Source: Bremia lactucae | Lineage: Eukaryota > Oomycota > Peronosporomycetes > Peronosporales > Peronosporaceae | DNA: 64,000 nucleotides | NCBI RefSeq assembly: GCF_004359215.1 | Contig: NC_090625.1 | Span: 2,012,404 to 2,076,403, forward strand | Direction: 5' to 3' | Shown: piece by piece, positions 45,701 through 57,310 of the stretch | How the letters are laid out: every line of letters starts with the position of its first letter | Numbering within the stretch: position 1 is the first letter of the stretch | Translations under genes and position numbers: made by a program | The notes under the pieces: generated by a model | What the model was told of the DNA's origin: nothing | The model's database searches: none | Seen by the model: the letters and a program-made list of their open reading frames with translations, nothing else

Positions 45701-45955
45701 TTTGGCACGACCTGCCAAATGTAATTGAGCAAAGGCGACTTGCATCTGCTCGTCGACGATGTGACGATCTCTTATGGCACCGTCCAGCTCGACAAAACAT
45801 CTTAAGAGGGAGTCTTCTTTGACTCCCCTATACCTAGAGATGTCAATATTTGAGATTACGGGACGCCGCGTGTGCGTCATATCAAGAACAGGGTCTGTAC
45901 CTGTTGTAACCTCTACAGTTCTGCCTGTTGAGAGCCTTGCTGATTAAGCAAGGCT
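42770..45955. other. Dense series of perfect short hairpins
   Basis: Perfect stems with short loops recur through this gypsy sequence. Examples with arm length: 42841-42864 (9), 42964-42989 (10), 43114-43139 (9), 43740-43764 (11), 44372-44397 (10), 44579-44605 (11), 45022-45043 (10), 45122-45146 (11), 45194-45211 (8), 45933-45955 (9), and the 16-base palindrome at 42770. They lie inside gag, protease and pol coding sequence. Similar hairpins occur at 39.7-40.7 kb, 46.9-47.4 kb and 59.4-59.7 kb but not obviously in the gene island or in the element at 26-32 kb. Confidence 0.75.
42908..45880 (-). mobile_element. gypsy gag-protease-RT remnant, minus strand, hairpin-rich
   Basis: Minus strand, 5' to 3': gag core 45880-45614 (MQVAFAQLHLAGRAKTWTLG); a zinc-knuckle-like stretch near 45300 (CNHSQNLGHYAHGPC, damaged); protease 45100-44750 (KICHLDCGASNNFIRRQSL; DKFDVVLALPGLRKYEPRIS); linker 44722-44240; RT 43700-42908 (WRIVHAFNKLNAAMVPAQTP, SSTDLMDGFYQILM, YFDDVFVYS, LRKFLGLAAYLHKYSRNYAE). 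The first Ser of DSGA reads Cys (DCGA), which the copy at 60 kb shares, so it may be a family trait. Frames are broken. Confidence 0.85.
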
Positions 45956-46254
45956 ACCTTTGACTTCCTCGTCAAGTTCATGTTGTTTGAACTTTGCGAT
46001 GGCTGAATAAAGGGCATCTCTATCCAAGTCGGACAGCATGACCAGGATGGCATTATACCTTACGGTCAAACGCATTCGTTCAACCGCACTCCTTTATACG
46101 TCACTTAGAAAGGAGTAGCTATCACGCGAGACGTGATGCGTATATCCAGTTATATCTAACATGGACATGTAAGATGATAGAATGCGGTCTTTGGACGGAC
46201 TACAAAGTGCTACCAGGTGTAATGAGGCACTGCCGACTTGTACAGCTTCAGTTC

Positions 46255-46330
46255 AAGTCCACTTTGCACTGCTTCGGTGCAAGTCCGCTTTGCATTGCTT
46301 CAGTGCTAGTCCACTTGCATTGTTCATTGC
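46255..46330. repeat. Tandem repeat, three units of about 26 bases
   Basis: AAGTCCACTTTGCACTGCTT begins unit 1 at 46255, unit 2 starts at 46281 and unit 3 (24 bases) at 46307. The units differ by a few substitutions. It lies upstream of the minus-strand gag, in the presumed leader or LTR of that element. Confidence 0.8.
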
Positions 46331-46588
46331 AAGGGGTGTCACACGTCACTTCACGTACACTAGTTCACATCATTCGAAAGAGGACAGATGATTTTGATCA
46401 TAATACACATATAATAACTTCAATGAAGAGGGTGTCTTTAACATAAATATTATTTCCTTATGAGAGGTACTTTTTGTGCTGCAAACAACCTTTCTTGATG
46501 AAAAAGAATCGTGCTTTATCGGTTCATTTTTCGCTAATACTTCTTCTATACGGGGTGTAGCGTTGCACAAGTATTCTACTAGTACGTG

Positions 46589-49500
46589 CAGAGGAAGACT
46601 CTCTTTAAATTACTTGCTTTAAAAAGGGTTAAAAGTTTATTGTATTAATATGATTGAGTACTTCTGTTTCTATCTATTTACTACAAACTTAATTATATAC
46701 TAATCCAAAGCATGTAATAAAGTCTTATCTGTGTCTCTCTTTGCGCGCGTCCAGTGCTGACTGGACCGCGGAGCAAGTAGATATAATGGCCTATTTCTAC
46801 CAATGAGTAAGCTTTCCGAACATTGCTTTGTAATATTCTCCAAAATTCTCTACCTTTCAGATGATATATTAATAAAAAACATTTAGGTGTTAGTTTTATG
46901 TAACGGTCACCCGGTTACAGATAAGCTTTCCGATTATTACTATATGAAGTAGTTTTCCTTTAAAATTATCGACCTTTTAAATAATATACTAGCTAACAAT
47001 TCATTACATGTAACGATACACTTGTTACAAAATGGGTACCTTCCTTCAGTATGCATTGAGACATCACGACAGTACTAGCCGCCATATTTATTATTATTTA
47101 TATATGGATGATACCAAATAATTTACATGTAATATGTTTTTTGTAGCGTCAAAATGCACTGCAGCATCTGTAATGAAGTCGGAAGTTTAGTTACTTAAAA
47201 TGTATGCATTTTAAAGCTCTTTTGTATTTTCTTGGAAAAACTACTTTTTCTAATCATAATTTTTAATGCTGAAACTGCTATCATAGACTTAGAAGCTCAA
47301 TATCGAAATCATGAAACTAAAGTGATTAATCACGCGAAGCAAAAAGTCTGGAATTAAAAAGCAACGGCGACGATTATTTGTCTGAGACAAATTTGCCGTC
47401 GTCTCTAAATAGAGTGTTAGAGTCTAACTTATTTTTGTGCGCACGATTCCTACAATCTTTTACACGCATCTTAGCAGTCGTCATCAATGTGAAGTACGAC
47501 TTTCAAACAATAGCTGCTGCCCTCGAGAGCATACTTGAATTCAGTCTTGTTATGTTAATAAATGTATTCGCGATAAAGTTTAGGCTACCGGACGTTCTCA
47601 GAGGACGGTAATCTATGTCGCGAATGCTCTTTCCCTAAAGCATAAAAATGTCATCAATTTTCTCCTACATGATCACACATCATAGTATCTTAAGTCAAAA
47701 CACAAAGCCATAGCAATTTACGAAGAGTGACGCCCATAAAATGCGCCAGATGTTCCTAAGTGTGGCCACGAAAATTGGTGCACAGCTGCAAAGGCAGGAA
47801 GCCGCAGCGCGGACATGCGTGCCGGTTTCCAAAAAACTGTTAGACTCATTTAATAATAAAAAAGAAAACCTTGATGCCATATTCCTGATGTCACGCTGCA
47901 CGATAAATTCACAAAAGGTTGTTATTATGAATGTCACAATTTAATTTAAAAGCTACGTATAGTCTGTAGACGCCTAGAATTCAAGAGGGTCTTCAGATTT
48001 GTATGTTTAACAAACTGTTGCGTTAAGCCAACTCGAAATTCACCTTTCTTCAAAAAGCAAAGCCATGGTGCAATCCGAGGCGTAATATGTGCACCACTTT
48101 AAAAGAACAATTTAAAAAGATGTTAGCCAAGCAAACAATAAATGCGCAGGCAGCTGCAAGAAAGGAGAAACCGCGAGCAATGCTTCTCATCCGCTTTAAT
48201 TACAAATTCATCACTTGTTGATTGCTTTCCGCAAATTCTTTAAACTAATCATTAGGTCTCAAGTGATGTGCGCAAACTTGTGCAACAATCTAAAAAGTCC
48301 ATCTTTTCGAAAAATAAATAAGACAGTTAACGTCTGATGTCATTGCATGCCTATTTTGAATTGATTTTGGAGTCAGAAAATCTCTGAGTCATGAGCTTCG
48401 GCATATGATTGGTACGAATAGCGCTCTGACAAACACCACCCAGCACAAGGCGACAACTAGACGACGACGCTAAACCCATTATCTCGCTGCGCGAACTCCC
48501 TTCTAGGAGTTCATGCCACACTGTGATTCGTCGTATATATTCCATATGCTATTACGGATTGGTTGTTATAATTATCGACCACTCCTAGCGGGGGCCGTTG
48601 CGTCCGTCATTTTTACCCAAGAATCCGAGAAAAGTAAGCTTTTTCCTTGCAGGCTTCCGTACCACAGAAACTCAAGCAGACAGACGGACGGACGTAGGGC
48701 CCGACAGGCATGCTGCGCCTCTAAACCGTCGCCTTTATTTCTGTTACCTTTTCTTTAATCAAGAGAGAAGTTCACGTTCGTCCTACCCCCCCCCCCACCC
48801 AGGGCTTTCAACGGATGGAAGACATCACCATGACTGGTGAAGCCGGTGCCTATCGCACGTTCCGCTCCATCTTTGGGAACAATTCTCAGCAACACGTTGA
48901 AAAGCCACAGCTAGAGCAGAAACAGAGCGACGATGGCGCGAACTCGAAACTGATCTTGGCCATCGACGACGAGGATGAAGCCATGTGGAGCGATGAACAA
49001 CCGTTAGATACCAATACAACGGAAATCGAGCCGAAGGAGCTCTTTGGGTTACAATTTGCAGTAAGTATGTAGCAATTGGACCGAATCTTCTCGATTAATT
49101 TTAACGATAAGCACGTCGGTGTGGCAGCAGCGAAAGTCGATGGAAGAATGGGCGGACGACGACGACGAGGAAGAGAACTGGAAAGATGCATTGCAAGATC
49201 GAGTCAATCAGCTTGAAATTGTAAACCAACACGGCACGGATGCCACGATAGCAAAGTCTTCACACCAAGTAGATCAGCAAAAGGAGGCAGCAGGCTCGGA
49301 TCTGCCATGCTTTGATTGTAGCCAATCGCTTCCAGTATCTCCTCGATTAATTAGATCAAGGGATCTTGTCGAGCGACGACCTGCAAGCCGTCACAAAATG
49401 CAGCGCACGTCTTCGTTAAATGCATGTATCAATGGCGACAATGCAATTTCGTCTAGTTCGCAAGATTTCATGTGGAGTTTTCAACGCAGACTAACAAGAG

Positions 49501-50087
49501 AAGGAAAGGTTCAAGCCAGTCGCCAGCAGTCGCACTCGTTTGATTTCATAACTCGAAACATTGAGACAATTGAGCACCACCGCAAAGGCTTCGACTCGAT
49601 TAGAGGAGCGAGCAGTAAGACGCGCCATTTAATATCCCGACCGAATATTATGGACACGAGGCGCGGTAGTCCAAAGTACAAGTGTTGTTGTAGTCGTCAC
49701 AAGATTAAGAAAGAAGCACTAATTGAAACAACGTCTTCAGACTCGACAGGATTGAGTGAAACAGAATCCATTCGTCGATTCGTGCTTGACGAGATTAAAA
49801 ATGTAAGCTTTGCCAGTATCTTTTGGGTGACAACGATGTTTAAAGAATTTATGATTGTTTCTTGAATCGGAATAAAGATGTCCATGGAACGGCTTGTGAG
49901 CGATGCCCAGCGGTTAGCTTCTCTGGAAGAATTTTATCGAAATCATCAAATATCAAGCTCGACGCCGTCTATAAATATATCAACGGCACTGCTGTCACCT
50001 GCATCACAAATGCCCGAATCCTGACCGCTTACGCCATTATTTTTGTATGATACGTCGCTACGTGCTCTATTTAAACGCATTAAGTTT
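46589..50087 (+). repeat. Segmental direct duplication, copy A
   Basis: It starts CAGAGGAAGACTCTC and runs to CATTAAGTTT at the N gap. The same 3.5 kb recurs at 51119-54611. The part before about 48550 differs by scattered substitutions and small indels. From the start codon at 48815 to the end I see no difference. It holds an apparent gypsy LTR-like part with hairpins (46.6-47.4 kb), non-coding spacer and one three-exon gene. Confidence 0.93.
48815..50024 (+). CDS. Unknown protein, copy A of a duplicated three-exon gene
   Basis: I do not recognise this gene. Exons 48815-49060, 49128-49802 and 49878-50024 join in phase 0 across GT-AG introns (GTAAGT and GTAAGC donors) into 355 residues. The chain starts MEDITMTGEAGAYRTFRSIF and has an acidic, Glu/Asp-rich region (AIDDEDEAMWSDEQP; EEWADDDDEEENWKDAL). 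It then has a basic Ser/Arg-rich middle with possible phosphorylation sites (SPRLIRSRD, RTSSLNA, FQRRLTREGK, RQQSHSFDF), a Cys cluster YKCCCSRHK and a C-terminal part SMERLVSDAQRLASLEEFYR. There is no signal peptide, membrane span or RXLR motif. Composition suggests a regulated scaffold or signalling protein. Upstream is a C-run (about 12 C near 48786). An alternative acceptor three bases later drops one Gln. Confidence 0.75.
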
Positions 50088-50097
50088 NNNNNNNNNN
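50088..50097. other. Assembly gap (10 N)
   Basis: Ten N stand exactly where copy A of the duplication ends and gypsy gag begins. The junction is therefore not verified by sequence. Confidence 0.99.
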
Positions 50098-51118
50098 GGT
50101 GCAAGCATTCCATCACATACTGCAGAGTAAATTGCTGTTGCCACCAAGTCTCAAGCTGCTTATGGTAGTACCGCTCCGCAATACCACCCAGGTAATGTCT
50201 AAGTAAATCAGCCTTGACTTCTTCAGACCGATCAAATCCACATGCCATCTGGGCCAGCACAAGCTGCCTGATGAACCGATGACCCCAATGAGAAAAACCA
50301 GATCCTAATTCTTCCTATACCTCTTTTCCATCGAAAGGACGAATTGAAAGTTTCCTTTGGCAAGTGTCAGGGACTCGAATATGTTGGGCATAAGCGTGAA
50401 GGTCACGCTTGCCCAGATGGTTCGTCGAAGTAGACGACGCCGTTGAAACTCGCCACATCAATGATGATGAGACGAAAGTGAAATTCGACATTTCCAACTT
50501 AGCCGGACGTGCCAAATCTTGGGCTTTGGGGCTCAAATTCACGACCCATTAGTCTTCGGATCGTATGAGGTCTTTAAGACCCACCCCTTTTCAACAGGCT
50601 GCCGAGAGATAAATCCCTCGGGATACTGAAGTTTAGTTACTCTAGCATTAACTATTTGAGGAAATTTCTCCTTGAGTATTTGAAAACTTATTTCCTCAAC
50701 TTCTTTCGACTGTGATTGCGCTATCACAGTCGGGTCATCTACGGTCGACTCTCTACTCGACCTAGGATCATCATGTTGTACCTTTTCGCCAAACAGTATA
50801 TTTCTTGAATGTCGCCCGCTAGGCGTAAATTCATGCCTCAATCCAATCGTCTTATTTGAGTGGTGGACCTTCGGCGCTGCTTGTGCATTTGCACAGCCGC
50901 CGGAAGCTGACTCCACAATGTGATTAGTTATCACACTGTGATCTTGTGCAGTCGTACTAACGACCGTACCACAAGTGAAACCATCGCACTTTCTCGTAGT
51001 ACATCCACACGCTTGTAGACGCTCCAAGACGTTCATCAGATGCAATCTAATGAACAAGTGGCAGACATCTTTACGGATCACTGCTGCCAGCTGATTCTTG
51101 GCTTATGCTTTCTGAGCC
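50098..51118 (-). mobile_element. gypsy gag and linker remnant between the duplicated copies
   Basis: Minus strand: 51081-50570 is the protease-RT linker (SRHSRNILFGEKVQHDDPRS, EISFQILKEKFPQIVNARV) and matches 44240-44770 closely in the same direction. 50542-50315 is a gag stretch (GKRDLHAYAQHIRVPDT), similar to 60930-61000 on the plus strand. 50260-50098 is gag core (RHYLGGIAERYYHKQLETWW). The 44.77-46.59 kb part of the first copy is absent here: 51118 joins linker directly to the duplicated segment at a CAG shared by both ends. Confidence 0.8.
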
Positions 51119-54100
51119 CAGAGGAAGACTCTCTTTAAATTACTTGCTTAAAAAGGGTAAAAGTTAATTGTATTAATATGATTGAGTACTTCTGTTTCTA
51201 TCTATTTACTACAAACTTAATTATATACTAATCCAAAGCATGTAATAAAGTCTTATCGGTATATCTCTTTGCGCGCGTCCAGTGCTGACTGGACCGCGGA
51301 GCAAGTAGATATAATGGCCTATTTCTACCAATGAATAAGCTTTCCGAACATTGCTTTGTAATATTCTCCAAAATTCTCTACCTTTCAGATGATATATTAA
51401 TAAAAAACATTTAAGTGTTAGTTTCATGTAACGGTCACCCGGTTACAGATAAGCTTTCCGAATATTACTATATGAAGTAGTATTCCTTTAAAATTATCGA
51501 CCTTTTAAATAACATACTAGCTAACAATCATTACATGTAACGATACACTTGTTACAAAATGGGTACCTTCCCTCAGTATGCATTGAGACATCACGACAGT
51601 ACTAGCCGCCATATTTATTATTATTTATATATGGATGATACCAAATAATTTACATGTAATATGTTTTTTGTAGCGTCAAAATGCACTGCAGCATCTGCAA
51701 TGAAGTCGGAAGTTTAGTTACTTAAAATATATGCATTCCAAAGCTCTTTTGTATTTTCTTCGAAAAACTACTTTTTCTAATCATAATTTTTAATGCTGAA
51801 ACTGCTATCATAAACTTAAAAGCTCAATATCGATATCATGAAACTAAAGTGATTAATCACGCGAAGCAAAAAGTCTGGAATCAAAAAGCAACGGCGACGA
51901 TTATTTGTCTGAGACAAATTTGGCGTCGTCTTTAAATAGAGTGTTAGAGTCTAACTTATTTTTGTGCGCACGATTCCTACAATCTTTTACACTCATCTTA
52001 GCAGTCGTCATCAATGTGAAGTACGACTTTTAAATAATAGCTGCTGCCCTCGAGAGCATACTTGAATTCAGTCTTGTTATGTTAATAAATGTATTCGCGA
52101 TAAAGTTTAGGCTACCGGACGTTCTCAAAGGACGGTAATCTATGTCGCGAATGCTCTTTCCCTAAAGCATAAAAATGTCATCAATTTTCTCCTACATGAT
52201 CACACATCATGGTTTCTTAAGTTAAAACACAAAGCCATAGCAATATACGAAGAGTGACGCCCATAAAATGCGCCAGCTGCTCCTAACTGTGGCCACGAAA
52301 ATTGGTGCACAGTTGCAAGGCAGGAAGTTGCAGCGCGGACATGCGTGCCGGTTTCCAAAAAACTGTAAGACTCATTTAATAATCAAAAAGAAAACTTGAT
52401 GCCATATTCCTGATGTCACGCTGCAGGATAAATTCACAAAAGGTTGTTATTATGAATGTCACAATTTAATTTAAAAGCTACGTATAGTCTGTAGACGCCT
52501 AGAATTCAAGAGGGTCTTCAGATTTGTATGTTTAACAAACTGTTGCGTTAAGCCAACTCGAAATTCACCTTTCTTCAAAAAGCAAAGCCATGATGCAATC
52601 CGAGGCGTAATATGTGCACCACTTTAAAAGAACAATTTAAAAGATGTTAGCCAAGCAAACAATAAATGCGCAGGCAGCTGCAAGAAAGGAGAAACCGCGA
52701 GCAATGCTTTTTATCCGCTTCAATCACAAACTCATCACTTGTTGATTGCTTTCCGCAAATTCTTTAAACTAATCATTAGGTCTCAAGTGATGTGCGCAAA
52801 CTTGTGCAACAATCTAAAAAGTCCATCTTTTCGAAAAATAAATAAGACACAGTTAACGTCTGATGTCATTGCATGCCTATTTTGAGTTAATTTTGGAGTC
52901 AGAAAATCTCTGAGTCATGAGCTTTGGCATATGATTGGTAAGAATAGCGCTCTGACAAACACCACCCAGCACAAGGCGACAACTAGACGACGACGCTAAA
53001 CCCATTATCTCGCTGCGCGAACTCCCTTCTAGGAGTTCATGCCACACTGTGATTCGTCGTATATTTCCATATGCTATTACGGATTGGTTGTTATAATTAT
53101 CGACCACTCCTAGCGGGGGCCGTTGCGTCCGTCATTTTTACCCAAGAATCCGAGAAAAGTAAGCTTTTTCCTTGCAGGCTTCCGTACCACAGAAACTCAA
53201 GCAGACAGACGGACGGACGTAGGGCCCGACAGGCATGCTGCGCCTCTAAACCGTCGCCTTTATTTCTGTTACCTTTTCTTTAATCAAGAGAGAAGTTCAC
53301 GTTCGTCCTACCCCCCCCCCACCCAGGGCTTTCAACGGATGGAAGACATCACCATGACTGGTGAAGCCGGTGCCTATCGCACGTTCCGCTCCATCTTTGG
53401 GAACAATTCTCAGCAACACGTTGAAAAGCCACAGCTAGAGCAGAAACAGAGCGACGATGGCGCGAACTCGAAACTGATCTTGGCCATCGACGACGAGGAT
53501 GAAGCCATGTGGAGCGATGAACAACCGTTAGATACCAATACAACGGAAATCGAGCCGAAGGAGCTCTTTGGGTTACAATTTGCAGTAAGTATGTAGCAAT
53601 TGGACCGAATCTTCTCGATTAATTTTAACGATAAGCACGTCGGTGTGGCAGCAGCGAAAGTCGATGGAAGAATGGGCGGACGACGACGACGAGGAAGAGA
53701 ACTGGAAAGATGCATTGCAAGATCGAGTCAATCAGCTTGAAATTGTAAACCAACACGGCACGGATGCCACGATAGCAAAGTCTTCACACCAAGTAGATCA
53801 GCAAAAGGAGGCAGCAGGCTCGGATCTGCCATGCTTTGATTGTAGCCAATCGCTTCCAGTATCTCCTCGATTAATTAGATCAAGGGATCTTGTCGAGCGA
53901 CGACCTGCAAGCCGTCACAAAATGCAGCGCACGTCTTCGTTAAATGCATGTATCAATGGCGACAATGCAATTTCGTCTAGTTCGCAAGATTTCATGTGGA
54001 GTTTTCAACGCAGACTAACAAGAGAAGGAAAGGTTCAAGCCAGTCGCCAGCAGTCGCACTCGTTTGATTTCATAACTCGAAACATTGAGACAATTGAGCA

Positions 54101-54611
54101 CCACCGCAAAGGCTTCGACTCGATTAGAGGAGCGAGCAGTAAGACGCGCCATTTAATATCCCGACCGAATATTATGGACACGAGGCGCGGTAGTCCAAAG
54201 TACAAGTGTTGTTGTAGTCGTCACAAGATTAAGAAAGAAGCACTAATTGAAACAACGTCTTCAGACTCGACAGGATTGAGTGAAACAGAATCCATTCGTC
54301 GATTCGTGCTTGACGAGATTAAAAATGTAAGCTTTGCCAGTATCTTTTGGGTGACAACGATGTTTAAAGAATTTATGATTGTTTCTTGAATCGGAATAAA
54401 GATGTCCATGGAACGGCTTGTGAGCGATGCCCAGCGGTTAGCTTCTCTGGAAGAATTTTATCGAAATCATCAAATATCAAGCTCGACGCCGTCTATAAAT
54501 ATATCAACGGCACTGCTGTCACCTGCATCACAAATGCCCGAATCCTGACCGCTTACGCCATTATTTTTGTATGATACGTCGCTACGTGCTCTATTTAAAC
54601 GCATTAAGTTT
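51119..54611 (+). repeat. Segmental direct duplication, copy B
   Basis: Matches 46589-50087 (offset 4530 at the start and 4524 over the gene). Some hairpins seen in copy A are broken here in one arm, for example near 50918-50940 compared with 44579, and near 51725 compared with 47198. The gene part looks identical. Confidence 0.93.
53339..54548 (+). CDS. Unknown protein, copy B of a duplicated three-exon gene
   Basis: Exons 53339-53584, 53652-54326 and 54402-54548 encode 355 residues. I saw no amino-acid or intron difference from copy A. The upstream C-run is shorter than in copy A (10 against about 12 C) and a two-base change lies near 53063. Both copies have complete frames and splice sites, so both may be expressed. 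Identity over introns as well as exons points to a very recent duplication, gene conversion or two haplotypes placed in line. See copy A for the protein description. Confidence 0.75.
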
Positions 54612-54712
54612 GATGCAAAAAAAATCTAGCGAAAAGATGCATTCGTGCCCAATTAAAATAAATTAAACTGATGTAAGCCAAGCTGTTTGGCTTCGTAAAC
54701 TCGTTGCAAAGG

Positions 54713-54886
54713 ATGTACGATAACAACTCAGAGCTGACATTCGAGAGCCATTTCGCGTTGCTGAAGGATTCGCCACTGGTAAAAAAATACGCGATTGTCC
54801 CTAGACTACGTGGCTGCTTGGACGCCAGGGCTTTCACGCAAATTCTCATGAAGCTGCCATCCAATTTCGAGACAAAGACAGCATAA
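54713..54886 (+). pseudogene. Unidentified small reading frame downstream of copy B
   Basis: An open frame of 57 residues (MYDNNSELTFESHFALLKDS, PLVKKYAIVPRLRGCLDARA, FTQILMKLPSNFETKTA) follows copy B by 100 bases. Its composition looks like protein. It may be a single gene or the last exon of a gene, as an acceptor-like TTGCAAAG precedes it. A longer minus-strand frame overlaps it. It is not present after copy A, where the gap lies. Confidence 0.3.
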
Positions 54887-55944
54887 CTTTAATTAACTCG
54901 AAGCCATCTTTGTACTTCGCCTGACTAGCAGTGCTGGTACCTCTGTGGGACTTCTGGGTCGTATCTAGCTCGTCGGCTCTGTTTTTCTGTTGTATATAAT
55001 TGTTTGTTACATTACAAGTATTCTGCACATAAAACAGTATCAGCGTTCTAAAGTGCTCGTGAATATTGCGTACAATCCTGCTATTTTGCTACTACAAAAC
55101 TGCGAATTATACAAGCGTCAATTGATACAGTGCAAGACACGTAAAACTAGCACACCCAGATTTTCACTGGCCAATTTTCGGACCCTGATAATTGGCTTCG
55201 AGTACATTGTATGGCATGCGTCCCTGCCCTGTTCCACGCTCAGCCGTCACCACTAACCACTCACCCGCTTCAAACCTTTAACCTACCTTCTAACAAAACT
55301 TGACCAATTATGCCTCGCATAACGAAGTTGAAAAGACAAATGCTTGAAATCAGAGAAGTCAAGCGCCAAAGTCGATAACAGCTCAGGCATTCATAAATCT
55401 ACTGACAGTAGTTATCCCGAAGATACAAAGGGCAGTAATGACGAAATTTTAACTTTGCATCTGTTGAAGCAAATATGAAAAGAGCCTTTCAAGCGCCTGT
55501 TAAAGTTCTACCATCACCACAACCAAACCATAACAGGTCAATCCAGTATATAGGTAGTGCACCTCGAGCTCAAAGACGGAAAAGAGCCGAACTAAGGAAA
55601 ACTGCTGTTGGCTGTAATCTTTTGACTAAATACTTGGAACAGTTTTGCAAGAAGCTGACGTTGTAGATGAGGATGATGTCGAGGGTGACGAAGAGGATGG
55701 CGATAAGGATGGTGCAGTCTAGACCAGGGAAAGACTGCCAACAACCATTAACACACTTGGACCCTATCAAAAACTGGCAAAGTCGAGCAAAACCGGCGGC
55801 TTGCAGTTCTATCTTATCTTCGGCTGGAGAATTCTGGATATGCCCGAATAGCAGCTAGCACATTGATAGTGGAAGGTGCTGGGATATGTGTATTTTGCAC
55901 GTTCTCTGCGTACTTAAGTCACACTCTGCCTAGAGGGTGAAGAA

Positions 55945-57310
55945 TTGCCTTTGTCACAGACGGGAAAACACGCAAAAACGAGAAGCTATCTGCAGGATGA
56001 AGACTGCATATTACTCTTGCAAGAGTATCTTCGAGCAAATAAGTTCAACGTAGAAGTATCAGCTCCGACAGCACATGTCGACCAGAAAATCTTTCCGCAA
56101 CTTGGATACGCCCCATCTCCCACAATCTCTGAAAGGACTGCGACACGCTGGCTCCATTCACTTGACATCAAGTACCGCACAGTGACGAAAGGACTATACA
56201 TTGATGGCCATGAGCGGGAAGACATCATTGCTTACATCAGCACTTCTTGGAGCGAAGGCTGACCTTGAGGCACGGATGCCGTTTGTTGCTGGGAAGGAGA
56301 AAGTTTAGGATAACAACGCAAAGTTTACTGCAGTCACCTGCCCCCTAATAATAACCCCCCCCACTCATCTTGGTTACCCATGATGACAGTACTTTTGCAG
56401 TCCATTATGGACTCAAGCGCCTTTAGTAACCAGACGGTGAGCAACCATTGCGAAGAAAAGTCCTCTGCATCGTAATTCTCCGGTTAGCACTTGATGATCA
56501 AAAGGCTTCTCAGCATCCTGACCTACCAGCAGCGGCCTGCATCATTATGCATCCTGACATGACGGATATTGGACATCAGAAAACTGTGCAAACAAGTTTG
56601 TGACTTGGCTATTCCAATCTTCGAGGATGATTTTACCGGCTGTCAAGCTCTTATTGCCTTCGACAATGCAACTAGCTACAGTGCATTTGCCCTTGATGCT
56701 TTTCGCGCCAGCGAAATAAATCTGTCAAGTGGAGGCAAGCGGTCAAAGATGCGTGCAGCGACGTGGGGAAATGGAGTCTTTCAGGGAAAACAATGACATT
56801 TGTTGATGATCATTTTGATGAAACGCTCCGTAGTCAGGCAACTGGATTGAAAGTTGTGTTGGAAGAACGCAGGCTGTGGGATGCTGGCCTGAAGGCGCAA
56901 TGCAAAGTATGCTCTGTAGATTTCACATCCTGCTGCACCAAAAAATTATGGCCAGTCCATCGGACTTTTAAAGTACAAGTTGGAATGATAGAGGAGCGAG
57001 TTGTGCCGGTGGCCATCAAGTGATATTATAGCCAAAATTTCACTGCGAGCTCAACTTCATCTAGAAATTTTGGGGAGCCGCCAAGCGATATGCCAGAAAA
57101 CACTGTAATTATAGTTGGAATTTCTTACAGATTACAGTTCCAGCTGCCTTGGCATCTGTTTCACTGGACTAAATACGTCGGCACTCGCGATAAGCTTTAC
57201 GTTACATGGACATTTACCGGAAAGGCCTCACCGGAAAGCAGCTGAGTATGCAGCACAAATCCACTGACGTGTTTTTATATATTTTGATGGATTTAGCTGT
57301 TCTACAAGAT
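55945..57310 (+). mobile_element. Broken DDE-superfamily DNA transposase
   Basis: Plus-strand fragments in order. 55945-56262 is an N-terminal part with ATRWLHSLDIKYRTVTKGLY and IDGHEREDIIAYIST. About 56370 is VTHDDSTFAVHYG (first Asp). 56560-56800 is IPIFEDDFTGCQALIAFDNA then TSYSAFALDAFRA (second Asp). 56790-57020 is VDDHFDETLRSQATGLKVVL. About 57040-57100 is PKFHCELNFI followed by FWGAAKRYARKHC (the Glu side, damaged). The set matches DDE endonuclease proteins abundant in fungal genomes. Stops and shifts break it in at least five places. Terminal inverted repeats were not found by eye. Confidence 0.7.

Noticed and set aside
47378..47611. Plus-strand frame of 77 codons in copy A
   Set aside because: The same place in copy B has stops, and the region has hairpins typical of the gypsy LTR.
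48886..49191. Minus-strand frame of 101 codons, also in copy B
   Set aside because: It is a shadow of exons 1-2 of the unknown gene.
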